NCBI GenBank assembly: GCA_963682055.1
Contig: OY821746.1
Span: 20,774,481 to 20,838,480 of the forward strand
Direction: 5' to 3'
Source of the DNA: Primula veris
Lineage: Eukaryota; Streptophyta; Magnoliopsida; Ericales; Primulaceae
DNA length: 64,000 bases
A program made the translations under genes and the position numbers. Under the pieces are notes generated by a model, which saw nothing but the letters and a program-made list of their open reading frames with translations, ran no database searches and was not told the origin of the DNA. This document shows positions 1 to 11,589 of the stretch, one piece after another. Position 1 is the first letter of the stretch; each line of letters begins with the position of its first letter.

Positions 1-1049
1 GATTATATTCCTGTGAACAATTTAGCAACGGAAGTTGTATTTATGGTAAAAGAGATGAAATGAAACGTGTGGAATCAATTATTTGACTTATGTTGCAAAG
101 GGTGGGAGAGACAAAAATACCACACTATATATCTATATAGAAAAAGGGAAAGTAAAAGGTACTAGACCAAAACTTGTACTTATAATGTGATAACTACCTA
201 TGGGAGTTAAGTAGCTAACGGGATAACCTATTAAGCTATTACAGAGTTCATATTTTTCTTTTTGCCAAATGGCCATATGAGGTCTCTGTGGTCGTCCATT
301 TATTAGAACATCAAATGTCGACATACAAAACTATATCGAATTGAATGTGGAATTGGATATGAACCCTTCCTCACTTTTGATAGGACGACAATCTATAGCA
401 TCGACAAGTTCCTATAAACATATAATGACTACAATTATGATACCACGCAGGAGCAACCGTTATATATCATGAATACAGCAAATAGAAACTTCCCAGAGAT
501 ACCACAAAGTGATATTTCCACAATTGCGAAATGATTACTTCACGTATAGCCACTGATAGGACCAGACATGCTTTCACTAGACCATTTTCATGTTTTCAAC
601 AACAGGTACTCTGACAAATTCCTAACTTCTATTCAAGCGAAAAAGACAACTGATACAAACATCTGCTGAATTTCTATGACCAAAATATGAACTCAAGATG
701 GAAACTGCATAACTTCGCTAAATTACAAGTAAAAAACCTAACTCAGTTAATCACAGATAAAAACCGTATTACCTTTACCCAACGTAGAGACAGGCCATAT
801 AAAACTGAAAACCACATATCAAGCTTAAATGAGAAAGAGAGCACAAAACTTTAAGCAAGATAAGGAAACAGTTAACCCCTACGCCAATCATATTCAGAAA
901 AACGATTCCAATTATAGCAGCTTCGGTTAAGAAAATTTGTGATCTACCAAATTATAACACTTCAACAGGACGAGAAATCTAGAGACCCAAACTCCACCAT
1001 AAATGCTTCAAGATCAAATTTAGCTCAAATAACCTATTTCGATGTCACA
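1..1049. other. AT-rich sequence without a recognisable gene
   Basis: Only short low-complexity frames occur here. A 63-codon minus-strand frame at 133-324 has no domain or splice context that I recognise. If the MBD gene extends left, this would be intron. Confidence 0.5.
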
Positions 1050-2480
1050 AATTGCGGCCGAAAACTAGCCTATTAAGAAGAGAAACTTCTAAAATCTAGC
1101 TCCAATGGAATTCCTCAAATTTAGCACAAACATCTAAGATTAAACATATTAATTGTCACTTCAAACAACAGTGCAGTGGAGAACAACTAATTAAACGACG
1201 AATCATTAACCTAGCTCTACAAAGAAAACTTCAAACCCATGTAAATATGGTGAAACCGCCAAATTAATAATATGGTCAAACCGCCAAATTAATGCCACAA
1301 ATGTGTGTAAAATCAGCTAACCTGAAGCTTCTAAACCCTAGCTCTGTCAGAATTCCTCCAGACTTAACAGGACTATCTCGTACTTAACTAAATTAATTGC
1401 CACAAAAAGAAAACACAGTGGAAACATCTAAACACTCAGTTAAGCATTTGAAACAAGCCCTGCTACAAATGCTTCAAAACCATACAAATTTTGGTCTGAT
1501 TACTCTAATTAATGCCATAAGATCACTTAGAACAACTAATTACATAGATAAACATTTAAAACCCTAACTCCATCAAAATTCCACCAAATTCCACACAACA
1601 AGCTAATTTTAGTAAATTACAACAGCTAATTGTATATACAAGAATTTAAAACTCCACTTGCCGAAAAAAAGAATTTAAAACTCCAGCTCCGACAGAAATT
1701 CTACAAAACTTAACACAAAGACCTAAATTTTACCAAATTAAAAGAGGTAATTCCATATATAAGAATTCAAAAAGGCCTACCTTCCATCAAAATTCTACCA
1801 AATTAAACACAAAAGGCTCAAATTGATTAAATTGAAACAGCTAATCACATCGTTAAGATTCAAAACCCTAGCTCCAACAAAATCCCATCTAATTCAACAC
1901 AAAAAAGCTCAAAATTACTCAATTAAAACAGCTAATTATATAGATAAGCATTTAAAACCGTAGCTCCACCAAATTCAACACAACGAGCTCAATTATACCT
2001 AATCGAAACAGCTAATCACATCGATAAGAATTTAAAACCCTAACTCCAACAAAATTCCATCAAATTCAGCTCAAATTTACCAAAATTAAAACTGCTTATT
2101 ACATAGATAAGAATTTAAAACTCTACCTCCAACAAAATTCCATCAAACTCAACACGACGAGCTCAAATTCACTGAATCAAATCAGCTAATTACATAAATA
2201 AGCATTTTAAACCCTAGCTCCAACAAAATTCCATCAAATTCAACACAACCAGCTCAAATTTACCTAATTAAAACAGCTAATTACATAGATAAGCATTTAA
2301 AATCCCAACTCCGTCAAATTCCACCAAATTCAACACGAAGAGCTCAAATTTACTCAATTAAAACAGCTAATTACACAAATAGCCATTTTAAACCCTAGCT
2401 CCACAACAAAACCTTCAAATTACACACTAAATGAGCGTAATTCGACCTAATTACATAGAACGAAATTCTAAGCCCTAACT
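1050..2480. repeat. Tandem array, unit about 91 bp, roughly 10-13 units
   Basis: Units start near 1557, 1648, 1768, 1861, 1953, 2034, 2116, 2207, 2298 and 2387. Each reads roughly CCCTAGCTCCAACAAAATTC, then a part with GAGCTCAAATTTAC and an end with CAGCTAATTACATAGATAAG. More diverged units extend left to about 1050. The array lies downstream of the MBD exon on its strand, so inside the presumed first intron. The units differ by substitutions and small indels, so the array is not young. Confidence 0.75.
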
Positions 2481-2550
2481 TCACATTTCACAAAAAAAAA
2501 AAACTCAAAAAATATAAAAAAAGCTGGGAGACAAAATACACATATACGTA

Positions 2551-2752
2551 TAGAGAGAGAGAGAGAGAGTTAGAGAGAGAAACCTTCTTCTTCCAACCGG
2601 TAGGAGCTGGTAGCTCGAAGGAGAAAACTTCTTCGCTTGACATTCTCTCTCTCTTACCTATAATATTATAAAATAAAACTATTATTAGCATTAAATACGT
2701 ATCAAATTTATACATATACCTGACACTAGATACGAATGAACCAACTAACCTA

Positions 2753-2783
<31 letters not shown>
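2551..2783. repeat. Simple repeats flanking the MBD exon: GA run and TG/TA run
   Basis: A GA run at 2551-2580 abuts the donor site of the MBD exon. A mixed TG then TA run lies at 2752-2783, on the presumed promoter side of its ATG. Confidence 0.85.
2584..2643 (-). CDS. Methyl-CpG-binding-domain protein (MBD10/11 type), first exon only
   Basis: The minus strand opens with ATG at 2643 and encodes 20 residues ending SFELPAPTGWKKK, followed directly by a GT donor (2583-2582). Plant MBD10/MBD11-type proteins begin with a short acidic stretch, then an ELPAP..WKK motif that starts the methyl-CpG-binding domain, and a first intron commonly falls there. The remaining exons would lie at lower coordinates, probably beyond the left edge; I found no convincing second exon in 1-2583. 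Such proteins are nuclear and bind DNA or chromatin. The intron start holds a GA microsatellite and then a long tandem array. The call rests on 20 residues plus a splice site, so it is probable rather than certain. Confidence 0.58.
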
Positions 2784-2789
2784 CGAAAA

Positions 2790-4440
2790 GAGTAAATTAA
2801 ACTACCTTGCCTTTTTTTTTTTCTCTCTCTCTTTACCTTTTATTGCTTTTAAAAAAAATAAAACTAACTCTGTCTCTGATCTTCTGGAAGAGGATATAGC
2901 GATTATATCTTCTATAATTAAATGTGTGTGTCCGGAATATGCCAAATTTGTTGAATTTGTGTTGTCAGGTTTTGCTTTTCACTCCTTATCCTCTGGAGGA
3001 TTATTTTCTTAGATTCCTGTCCATGTTTTTTAAAGCTTTGTTATATTCAGTGCATTTAGTTTTGATTCTTACTGTAAAATACATCAAGGTTTGGATATAG
3101 TTGGTTATTGCTGCTAAGAAAGCGAATCCGGGTTTATTCCTTTCTGGGACGAAACCAGTAACTTTATAGGAAATAGTCTGAAACACTAATTCTTGAAGAT
3201 TTTAATCATATTATATAGATTTTTTTTTTATCTTTTTATCAACTTTTTTATCAGGGGGTCGTAGTCTCCGACTGTCTCCACCTAGTTTATTTTCCTAATT
3301 TGTTGATCTCCTTCGGAATCTTTCTGAGTGTATTACGAAAGGGTTTTGATATTCTGTGTTAGAGAAGTCACTTTTCGTAATCGTGTACACTCTTGAATGA
3401 CTTTGAAACCTGAGTTTGATTAGAAGTTTGACGCATTGGTTTTAAGGTGTTGGACTTTTCGATTTACAACGTAATTCGACCGAATTGGGTGAAAGCATTG
3501 GATCTTATTTCATTTGTTTGACGTTAAATCATGTAACTCTTTTTTTATGATGACTTTTATAAATCCGTTTTTTCTAATTTAAATTTTTTTTATATATCAT
3601 TTTTTTACGTAAAAAATCATTAGATTGTATGGATCAATAAATAATGTTTGAATATATGTCAATCTAATGAAGTCGAAGTTACTCAATTGTTTTCATATGT
3701 GACACATTGAGTTTAATATTTTTCATATCAATAATGGAGATATTTATATTGACAAGCCTTACAATTATGAATGGAAATTTTTGTGAGTGAAAAATCAGAA
3801 CCCATTAATTTTCTTTTATTAATGACTAAGTTTTATCTTTTATGTTTTGGTTGGTGCCTCTACTTTATGGGTCTTATGAAATAGACCAAATATATGACCT
3901 TTTAAAAACCTTGGCAACAAATTCATCAATATTTAAAAATAATGGGACTAACAGAGTTTTATTATAAGAAAAAGGACTTAATATTCAATCTTTCTAAGCT
4001 ATATAGGAAGCAGGTGCAATTCTCACTTTTATCTTGGAAATATAGTTTCAATTCGCTACACGTGTCCCCCAATCAAATCATATGTCGATTCCGGGTGGTT
4101 TTTCATTTATTTTTGTCGGGTGGACGTTAAATGAGCTACACGCTACTGTTATGATTGTGGAGAGCCCAAAACCTATTTGGCCCAATATACGAGGTGTCTT
4201 AACAAGGAAAATGTTGAATGGGAGTATTAATGACAACAAAAAATGGGATTATAAATGACCCAAAAAAAAAGAAAAAAAAAGGGAATGTTAATGGAAATTA
4301 GGTGCGATCGGTCGATCACATCAAATACTAGTAATACATATCAAGGTTTTGAAGGGAAATGGAATATTGGAGAGAGAGTGATACTAGCATATTATTTAGC
4401 ATTTGAATAATATTAAAATGTGGCCGATCAGGAGTCGTAT
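2790..4440. other. Intergenic, nothing supported
   Basis: AT-rich sequence with homopolymer runs. No long frame, RNA gene or clear transposon end was seen. Confidence 0.5.
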
Positions 4441-4447
4441 ATTGTGT

Positions 4448-4612
4448 ATCTGTTTCGTAATAATTTTTTTTTTATGGATTTTTAGATTTTTGATTTTAAA
4501 AATATGTGGGTGTTTAAACATGTAGATTATCTAGCTTCTGTAAATCAGTTTTTTATGGCAAAATAGCTAAAAATTACATATTTTTAAAATCTGGATTTTC
4601 AACGGGTAATTT
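4448..4612. mobile_element. Diverged copy of the GTTTGGCAACAGA MITE family
   Basis: The interior, around AAAATATGTGGGTGTTTAAA and GATTATCTAGCTTCTGTAAA, matches the interior of the better-preserved copies at 17182, 17878 and 19490. The terminal repeats are eroded here. It is non-coding. Confidence 0.5.
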
Positions 4613-4617
4613 TGGAT

Positions 4618-5675
4618 TGGTACCACTTTAACATACCTATTTAACAAAAACTAACACTTTAAAGAAGATTATTGTAAATTAGTACCACTTACAAAATACA
4701 TAGGTCCAGCACATTAGACTCAATAAAGTTTGACTAAGACTGCTGACAACTCTCTGGCGTTGATCAACGGACCCGGACGTTGAGTGCCGGTCTCCGGCGT
4801 TGACCACCGTTCATAAAAAATGAAAAAAATCAAGAAAAAAATAAAATAAAAAATAGTTTTTTTAAATCATATTCTTCTAAAAAAAAAATCAGAATTTATA
4901 TGTAAAAAACTTATTTATTTTAAAATCCAAAGAAAAAAAAGGTTTGTAAAGTTTATATCCTTCTTTTTCAACTTCATATACTACTTTGTAAAGTTCATAT
5001 CCTTATTTTTTCAAGTTCATACCCCAATTTTTAAAAGTTATACTTTTTTTTAAAAAAATTTATACCTTTTTTTAAAGTTGATATCCTTATTTTTCAAGTT
5101 CATATCATAATTTTTAAAGTTGATATCCTTATTTTTCAAGTTCATATCACAATTTTTAAAGTTGATACCCTTATTTTTCAAGTTTATACCCCAATTTTTT
5201 AAAGTTCAATTCTTATTTTTCAAGTTCATATCACAGTTTTTAAACTTCATATACTTATTTTTCAAGTTTATATCAAAATATTTTAAGTTCATACCCCAAT
5301 TTTTTAAAGTTCAACCATTCTTTTTAAAAGTTCATACCTCAAAATTTTAAATTTCATACTCTTATTTTTTAAGTTTATATCCTAAATTTTCAAGTTAATA
5401 CCCTTATTTTTTTCAAATTCATATCCCAAACTTTAAACTCCGTCACGGCGGCGGTTATTCGTCGGAATAAGCCGTGGTGGTGTACCAATATTTATTTTGT
5501 AGAAAGAGAAAGTGTAACGTGTTTATGGGCCAAAACAGAATTGATATACTTGATATATTTATGTTAGTGGTAACAAAACCAAATTAAAATGTTTAAAAAT
5601 GTTACATTATACTAATAGAAAAGATTAATGGGGTCTAAAACATAAAAATCTTCTTAAAGTGGTATCAGTTTATAA
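4618..5675. mobile_element. Non-coding element with short inverted ends and an internal minisatellite
   Basis: The left end carries GGTACCACTTTAA and the right end the inverted version TTAAAGTGGTATC. Between them, 4930-5440 is a degenerate array of AAGTTCATACCCTTATTTTTC-like units of about 20-40 bp. Two GC-richer segments with CTCCGGCGTTGA and CGGCGGCGGTTATTCGTCGG flank the array. The frame at 5120-5350 is an artefact of the repeat. Superfamily unknown. Confidence 0.4.
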
Positions 5676-5679
5676 TTTT

Positions 5680-7246
5680 TTCATATATCACCATAACTCT
5701 CTGACTGTAAAGATGGGCAACATGACTTAAACCCACTAAAAAAAGAATTAGTCTTTGTATGCCACTCTTATAATAAACATTTTAATCAATGTGTATATTT
5801 CATTACCATCTCACAATAACCGTTCAGATGCTGAAATAAAAGTTAATTCTAATATATATTAAAATTACGATCGCAACGATTGATCTTGGATATCTATATT
5901 TTTTGAAATAATGCATCGGACTATGTCGTCCTCAATCATCAATTGTTGATCTCCTTGATGGTGGTTATATTTTCAAGCTTACTTTCATTATATCTCTTTA
6001 AATAACATTCGTGGCCACTGACACCCCTCCACCATTTTAAGTGACACGTGGATGAGCAACCAATTAGTCGACCATTAATTGAATCTCAACATTTCACTAA
6101 TTGAACAAGTTATCATGTTAAACAGCTCTGTCAACATGAAAGTTGATGGTGATGCCACTATTACATCCAATGGCGGAACAATAAATGTCACAAGAGGTTG
6201 CCACCGCAAACTCTTAATTTTTAGAAATTGATTTTTTTAGTATTATTTTTCAAAATAATTTATATATAGTGTATTATGGCAACCGATTAAATATTTTAGC
6301 AAAGACTTTTAAAATTATACATTGTTACTGCAATAATATAATATGATTTTTTTTTATATACCGCTAATAGTATTATTTAAAAAAGTAACAAACAATTGAA
6401 ATAAATTGTGACACTAACTTATATAACATGTTGACACGTGACACTCAAATTTGAAAAATTAAATTATAATGATAACATAAAGTGGCGGTTACAAATAAAA
6501 TTTAAAGTAACTTTTGCTAGTTTGTATGCAAATTAAGTATAATGAAATTGTGTAACATATATTTGGTTGTTCGGAGATATCTATGCAAAGTGAGTATATC
6601 TGAATTTGAGTATTTAATATTATAAGTTTGGATTTTTGGATATTTAATATTTTTATACATTTGTTTGTTCATATTTTTTCTTTTAATATAACCCGATTTC
6701 TTAATTTTACCTTTTTATTTTTTTGTTTCTTCATACTTTTCCTTTTCGTATATTTTTTTTCTTAATTTGTATTTGTTTTACCATGGTTTCTAATTTTAAT
6801 TTTATTTTTGGTCAATTTTCAGATGCGAAAACTTTCGACACGTGACTGAACGTGACTTTATTGCTGCGCCTTTTTTTTAAAGTTTGAAAAATAAACTTAA
6901 AATTGACTAAAAAAATAAAAAATAAATTTGAAACTGGGTATAAAAAAAATAAGAAACGATGGTAAGAAAAAGGTTTAAAATCCCGTTTTCCGTTCTTTAC
7001 ATTTTGAAAAATATTATGTCTTATATTTTTGCAACCCCAAACATTTGGTTCTGACTCTGCGTCTGATTACATCCTCTTGATGTATGTACGACTCGTCATC
7101 ATATTCCTCTCTTACGTCTCTAAGATTTAAACCGGTGAATGGATATGATAAGCGTCTATCGTATATACCTTTTTTAGGAAAAGAAGACTTGTTTCTTGCA
7201 TTTTCTCTCTTCGACATAGGGTTCTAACTTCTAAGCATTTCAAGTA
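5680..7246. other. Intergenic, nothing supported
   Basis: AT-rich sequence with poly-T stretches and short frames only. No gene, RNA or clear element boundary was recognised. Confidence 0.5.
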
Positions 7247-7251
7247 CTTTG

Positions 7252-8403
7252 TGTTGGAAAACATGTAAAAAAACATGCCTATTTCTGAATGCTCACAGAA
7301 CCAACTTTGAGTGAAGATTCCATGCGATAACCTTTGACTTTTGATGTCATACTCAAGACGGTTGAGTAGCTCGTGTAACGACCTTCGTAACGGTATATCG
7401 CATGACCTATTCGGAGAATGAGTGTGAATGGAAATTGGCTTCAAATGTTAGGTCTCGGAAGAGGCAAAATATGTAATGTTAGAAAATGATGGTAAGTGGA
7501 TTAAATGGGGTTTCCTCTTTTAATCATCACACATTGGAAAAATGTGAAGACATTTTACAAGATGAACTTATAAATAGGCAGTTTCCCCACATCATTTCAT
7601 ACAACATACCACCTCTCTAAAAATCATTACATTTTAGTCAGAGAGAGCCATCCACCAACAACTCGACCTTGACTTGTCGTCAGTTCCCCAACAAGTCATC
7701 CGAATCCGAGACATTGTACCTTGTGATCGAAGCGCCAACACGACCAGAAACCTTAAAGATGGTCAGACGAATATCGGTTAAGGACAGTTTCCAACAAGTC
7801 ATCCGAATCCGAGACATTGTACCTTGTGATCGAAGCGCCAACACGACCAGAAACCTTAAAGATGGTCAGACGAATATCGGTTAAGGACAGACTGTTTAAC
7901 AAACGTCTCGTCTTTTTAATTTTGTTCTCATTTCAGTTTTTATTTATTTATTTAATTTTAGTACCTTTTTTTTTCTATAATTTAATTTAATTTCATTACT
8001 TTTCTTTTCTGTATTTTAATTCCAGCAATTTACTTTATGTAATTTCAATTATGTCTTTTATTTCTGTAATATACTTTTCAGTTATGTAATTTCCTTTATT
8101 TACAGAAACAGTCCAGCAGTTTAGTAATTATACTATTCTGTCTGGCAGTTTTTTTTAATTAACAAGCAATCCAACAGTTTAGTTTTATACTATTCTGTCT
8201 GACAGTTTCGGTTAATTACAAATCAGTCCAGCAGTTTAATAACTTATATTATTCTGTCTAGAATTTTATTTAATTGCATTTACATTCTGCAAGTGTCGAA
8301 ATATTGTAATAGAGTTACATTCCGTTTAATAGAAATAAAATTGTTTACTTCTTTTTAGTCCTTACACTTTAAATTATTGTTTTTACATGCATTAAAACCA
8401 ACA
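7252..8403 (+). mobile_element. Solo LTR 1 (LTR retrotransposon relic) with TSD CTTTG
   Basis: The block begins TGTTGGAAAACATG and ends AAACCAACA, the TG...CA form of a plant LTR. It is flanked on both sides by CTTTG (7247-7251 and 8404-8408), a perfect 5-bp target duplication. No gag, pol or second LTR lies in or next to it, so it is a solo LTR left by LTR-LTR recombination. A TATAAATA-like box is at about 7568. A 103-bp segment (7681-7783) is tandemly duplicated at 7784-7887. It is clearly related to the block at 8815-10270 (shared GTACCTTGTGATCGAAGCGC). Confidence 0.85.
7681..7887. repeat. 103-bp tandem duplication within solo LTR 1
   Basis: Two almost identical copies lie head to tail (7681-7783 and 7784-7887). 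They create the spurious 71-codon frame seen there. The related solo LTR 2 has only one copy, so the duplication arose in this lineage. Confidence 0.85.
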
Positions 8404-8814
8404 CTTTGACAAATGAGTGAAGTCAAAACACCATTCATGTTTGAATTTCCCATTATGTTAAGCTAGTAACTCTACTCCTGAAGGATCATTTTGCCCGTCC
8501 ATCTTGATCAAAGAATGATATTTATATACTCCTTTGCCACATTTCTAAGTTTATGTTTTACTTTAGTTCGATTAATTGAGTCCATGGAGAAGCAAGATGA
8601 TCTCGCCTTTCTTAATCCGATTGGTATGTGATCACAATATACAAGTATTGACTCAAACTTGCGGAAATATTTTTTAGCTCACAAAGGCTCAAACAGATGA
8701 GCTTTCTCAATTAATCTGCAATAACAAAATGACGACAATTAGTTTATATACTCCTTTCATTTATCTTTTCTTAGTGCTAGTAATGGCAATGGGTTTGGAT
8801 TCTGATACTAAGTA

Positions 8815-10270
8815 TGTTGGAAAAATAGGAAAAAACATGTAGTTTAAACATGTTTTTCCAAAGTGGTCAGGGACCAACTTTGAGTCAATTTTTAATACGA
8901 CTCCTCAGTTTTTCTGAGGCCATACTCTATGCGTTTGAGTAGCTCATGCGACGAGCTTCGCAACGGTATATCGCATGACCAATTCGGAGGAATGGTGTGA
9001 ATGATAATTGGACTCGAATGTTGGTACTCGAAAGAGGGAAAAACCGAAATCTGGAAAATGGGGTAGAGAGTGGGAATAAACCATGAGGGTTATCCCACAT
9101 TGGAAAATCAAGGTTGATTTTCACTCTATATATACAAACCCATCCCATGTAGTTGGTAAACTAATTAAGTCCACATACCCATGAGTGGGTTAGTGTGTAC
9201 CACACACGCGCGCGCTCGCTCGGGTCTCGGGACTCGGGCCTCGGGTCACGGGACGCGGGACGCGGGCCGCGGGATTTGGGATTTGGGATTTGGGATTTGG
9301 GATTTAGGATTTAGGATTTGGGGAATGTCTCGGGTTTCGGGTCTCGGGTCTTGGGTCTTGGGTCTTGTACTAAATCTGAAAAGAGACTTTTGCATATTTG
9401 CAAGAGCATTCCCTAGAGTTCCAGAAGGTTTGAAACTCCAACAGTAATTGGAGGCGGATTCTGGGGATGTAACTCCCAGAATTAAATGACCAATAAATTC
9501 TGCGGTTTCAGAATTTCCTCTATAAAGAGGCAGTCATCCCCTCACATTCTAACACACATTCAAATCAGTATCTTCTCTCTAACTAAAAAGCTGCATATAA
9601 TTTTTATTCATAGCATTTAGAACCAGAGAGAACCACCCACCAACAGCTCAACTTAGACTCGTCGCCAGTTTTCGGCGAGTCTTCCGAGAGACGTTGTACC
9701 TTGTGATCGAAGCGCCAACGCAACCAGAAACCTTAAGGTGGTTGGGCGAATATCGGTTAAGGGCATACTGTTAACAGTAGCCTCGTCCGTTTAATTTTAC
9801 ATTCTGTCCGTTTTATTTTTTCCGCATTTAAATTCAGTTTTACATTCTGTCCTTTCAATTCAGTATTTTAATATTCTGTCCTTAGCTGTAGCTTTTCTTT
9901 TCTGTTTGTACTATTCTGTAATTATTTTAAAGTTCTGTTTCTGTTCTGTAATTTCAATTCTGTAATTTAATTCTGTAATTAGATTAGTTTCAATTCAGTC
10001 CTGTATTTTAAATTCATAACAGAACAGTCCGGCTGTTAAGTTTTTTACTTTCCAGTCCGACAGTTTCTTTTAATTACAAAACAGTACATCAGATTATTAA
10101 TTGATAATAATCTGATAACGTTTGTTTTTTATTTACATTTCAGTACCTACATGTTGTAATCAATTTATTGTATTTCATTTGGAAATTAATAAAGATTACA
10201 CTGGTTTTATTTAATTACTGTTTAGTCCTTTATTTATTATTAATTGTTATTTCGTACACCGAAACCAACA
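8815..10270 (+). mobile_element. Solo LTR 2, same family, TSD AAGTA
   Basis: Begins TGTTGGAAAAATAGG and ends GAAACCAACA, flanked by AAGTA at 8810-8814 and 10271-10275, a perfect 5-bp target duplication. It shares with solo LTR 1 the segments around GGTATATCGCATGACC, GTACCTTGTGATCGAAGCGC and GAATATCGGTTAAGG. It is longer (1456 against 1152 bp), partly because of a GC-rich minisatellite at about 9207-9372. No internal domain is present. Confidence 0.85.
9207..9372. repeat. GC-rich minisatellite in solo LTR 2
   Basis: Begins with a CGCGCGCGCTCGCTCGGG stretch, followed by many 7-bp GGGTCTC / GGGACGC / GGGATTT variants. The composition is far from the AT-rich surroundings. Solo LTR 1 lacks it. 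Confidence 0.85.
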
Positions 10271-10506
10271 AAGTAATGGATGGTGGTGTTAGGCACAAAT
10301 TGCTTTTAAAATTATGATACTATAATTTGATTTAGAATCCATAGATTTTTTGTTGTAAGATACTAATTTATATCTTAACAAACTACACCAAAATAAATTT
10401 AAAAGAAACACATTAGATCCTCTTTTATAGTAATAAAATTTGTATAGTCATACAAATCCATGATCCAAACTAGTGTGAGGTATAAATACTGTAAAATCGA
10501 CGGATC

Positions 10507-11583
10507 TGTTTATAATAAATAAAACTTCTGGACTTAACAGAATAAAAGAAAACTAAAAAGGTTTTATTGCCGTATAAACAAATTACAGAAATGGAAATAA
10601 ATTACAGAAGCTGTAGGGACTGAAAAGTAAATTACAGAAACTAAATGACTGAAATATAAATAACAGAAAAGTAAATTACTGGAAATGAAATAACATAATA
10701 AAATATGCAGGAAATAAAAAGTAAGGAAAGCAAAATAAAATAAAGAAAACGCATACAAGACAAATTTAAACCGTTTTCACTTAAATTCTATTTACCCGCC
10801 ACCTTTTAGCTTATTTGGACAAAGGACTCCCAATGTAAAATGTATGATAATGCAACGGTTTAAGTGTTGCTGCTATACTCTGTGAGCTTTTTGTGAGGTA
10901 ATACTCTCTTTCTAGTATGCTGTCGTGAGTGTGTGTTTTTTGATTGTAAATGAGTCATGTTTAGGCTGAGAGTTGGGTCCTATTTATACTAAGTGTGGTC
11001 ACCCTTAGCATAAATGTGAAGTTTACGATTTTCAATTATGACGCACCATAATTGATGTGGTTACAACTTTCTAAAACTCTTGTATTAACGCTGTCATTAA
11101 TCACATTAATGCATAGCCGTTATCCGTTTCAGAATTTTTGAGGATTAATCACACCAAATTGAACCTGAAAGTGCATCTGGTTCAGTAAGTACAATGACGC
11201 GTCAAAAGCGCAAATGCAACTAGCTTTCAAACGCACGTGCGCGTGTGGCCTTGCTACCCAATAGTGGATTTAATCAATTAAACACAGAGAGTTGAAATGA
11301 TATATATCCACTCATTTGGAACTCTTTCTCTTCAATGTGCGATAAATCCCACAAAGGCTTTTGTACTTTCCACTTTGGAAGTTACACCCCTTTGGACATA
11401 AACTCTTTTTTAGCCAATTTTCATTCACACCGCTAAGCCGTTTTGTGAATGTAATATACCCTTTCGAAACTTGCCGTACGTACTTGACAAAACTTACGAG
11501 CACGAACTCAATCGTTAAGTGTACACCACTTAACCGTTGGCTCAAAGTTGACACTTTAACACAGAAAACCCATGTTAATTCCA
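10507..11583 (-). mobile_element. LTR-like block in reverse orientation, distantly related to the two solo LTRs
   Basis: Read on the minus strand it opens TTGGAATTAACATGGGTTTTC. It carries motifs in the same order as the solo LTRs: AACTTTGAGCC, a GGTTAAG.GGTGTAC stretch, a CGGTAT-like segment and GTGTGAATGAAAATTGGC. Both ends are uncertain and no target duplication was found. No coding domain is present. Confidence 0.4.
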
Positions 11584-11589
11584 ATAATA

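Noticed and set aside
133..324. 63-codon minus-strand frame near the left edge
   Set aside because: No domain, no splice context, unsupported start.
5120..5350. 76-codon Phe/Leu/Lys-rich frame
   Set aside because: Produced by the AAGTTCATA minisatellite.
7669..7884. 71-codon frame with an internal protein repeat
   Set aside because: Caused by the 103-bp tandem duplication in solo LTR 1; LTRs of this family are non-coding.
9181..9447. 88-codon frame rich in Gly/Leu/Trp
   Set aside because: Produced by the GGGATTT-type minisatellite in solo LTR 2.
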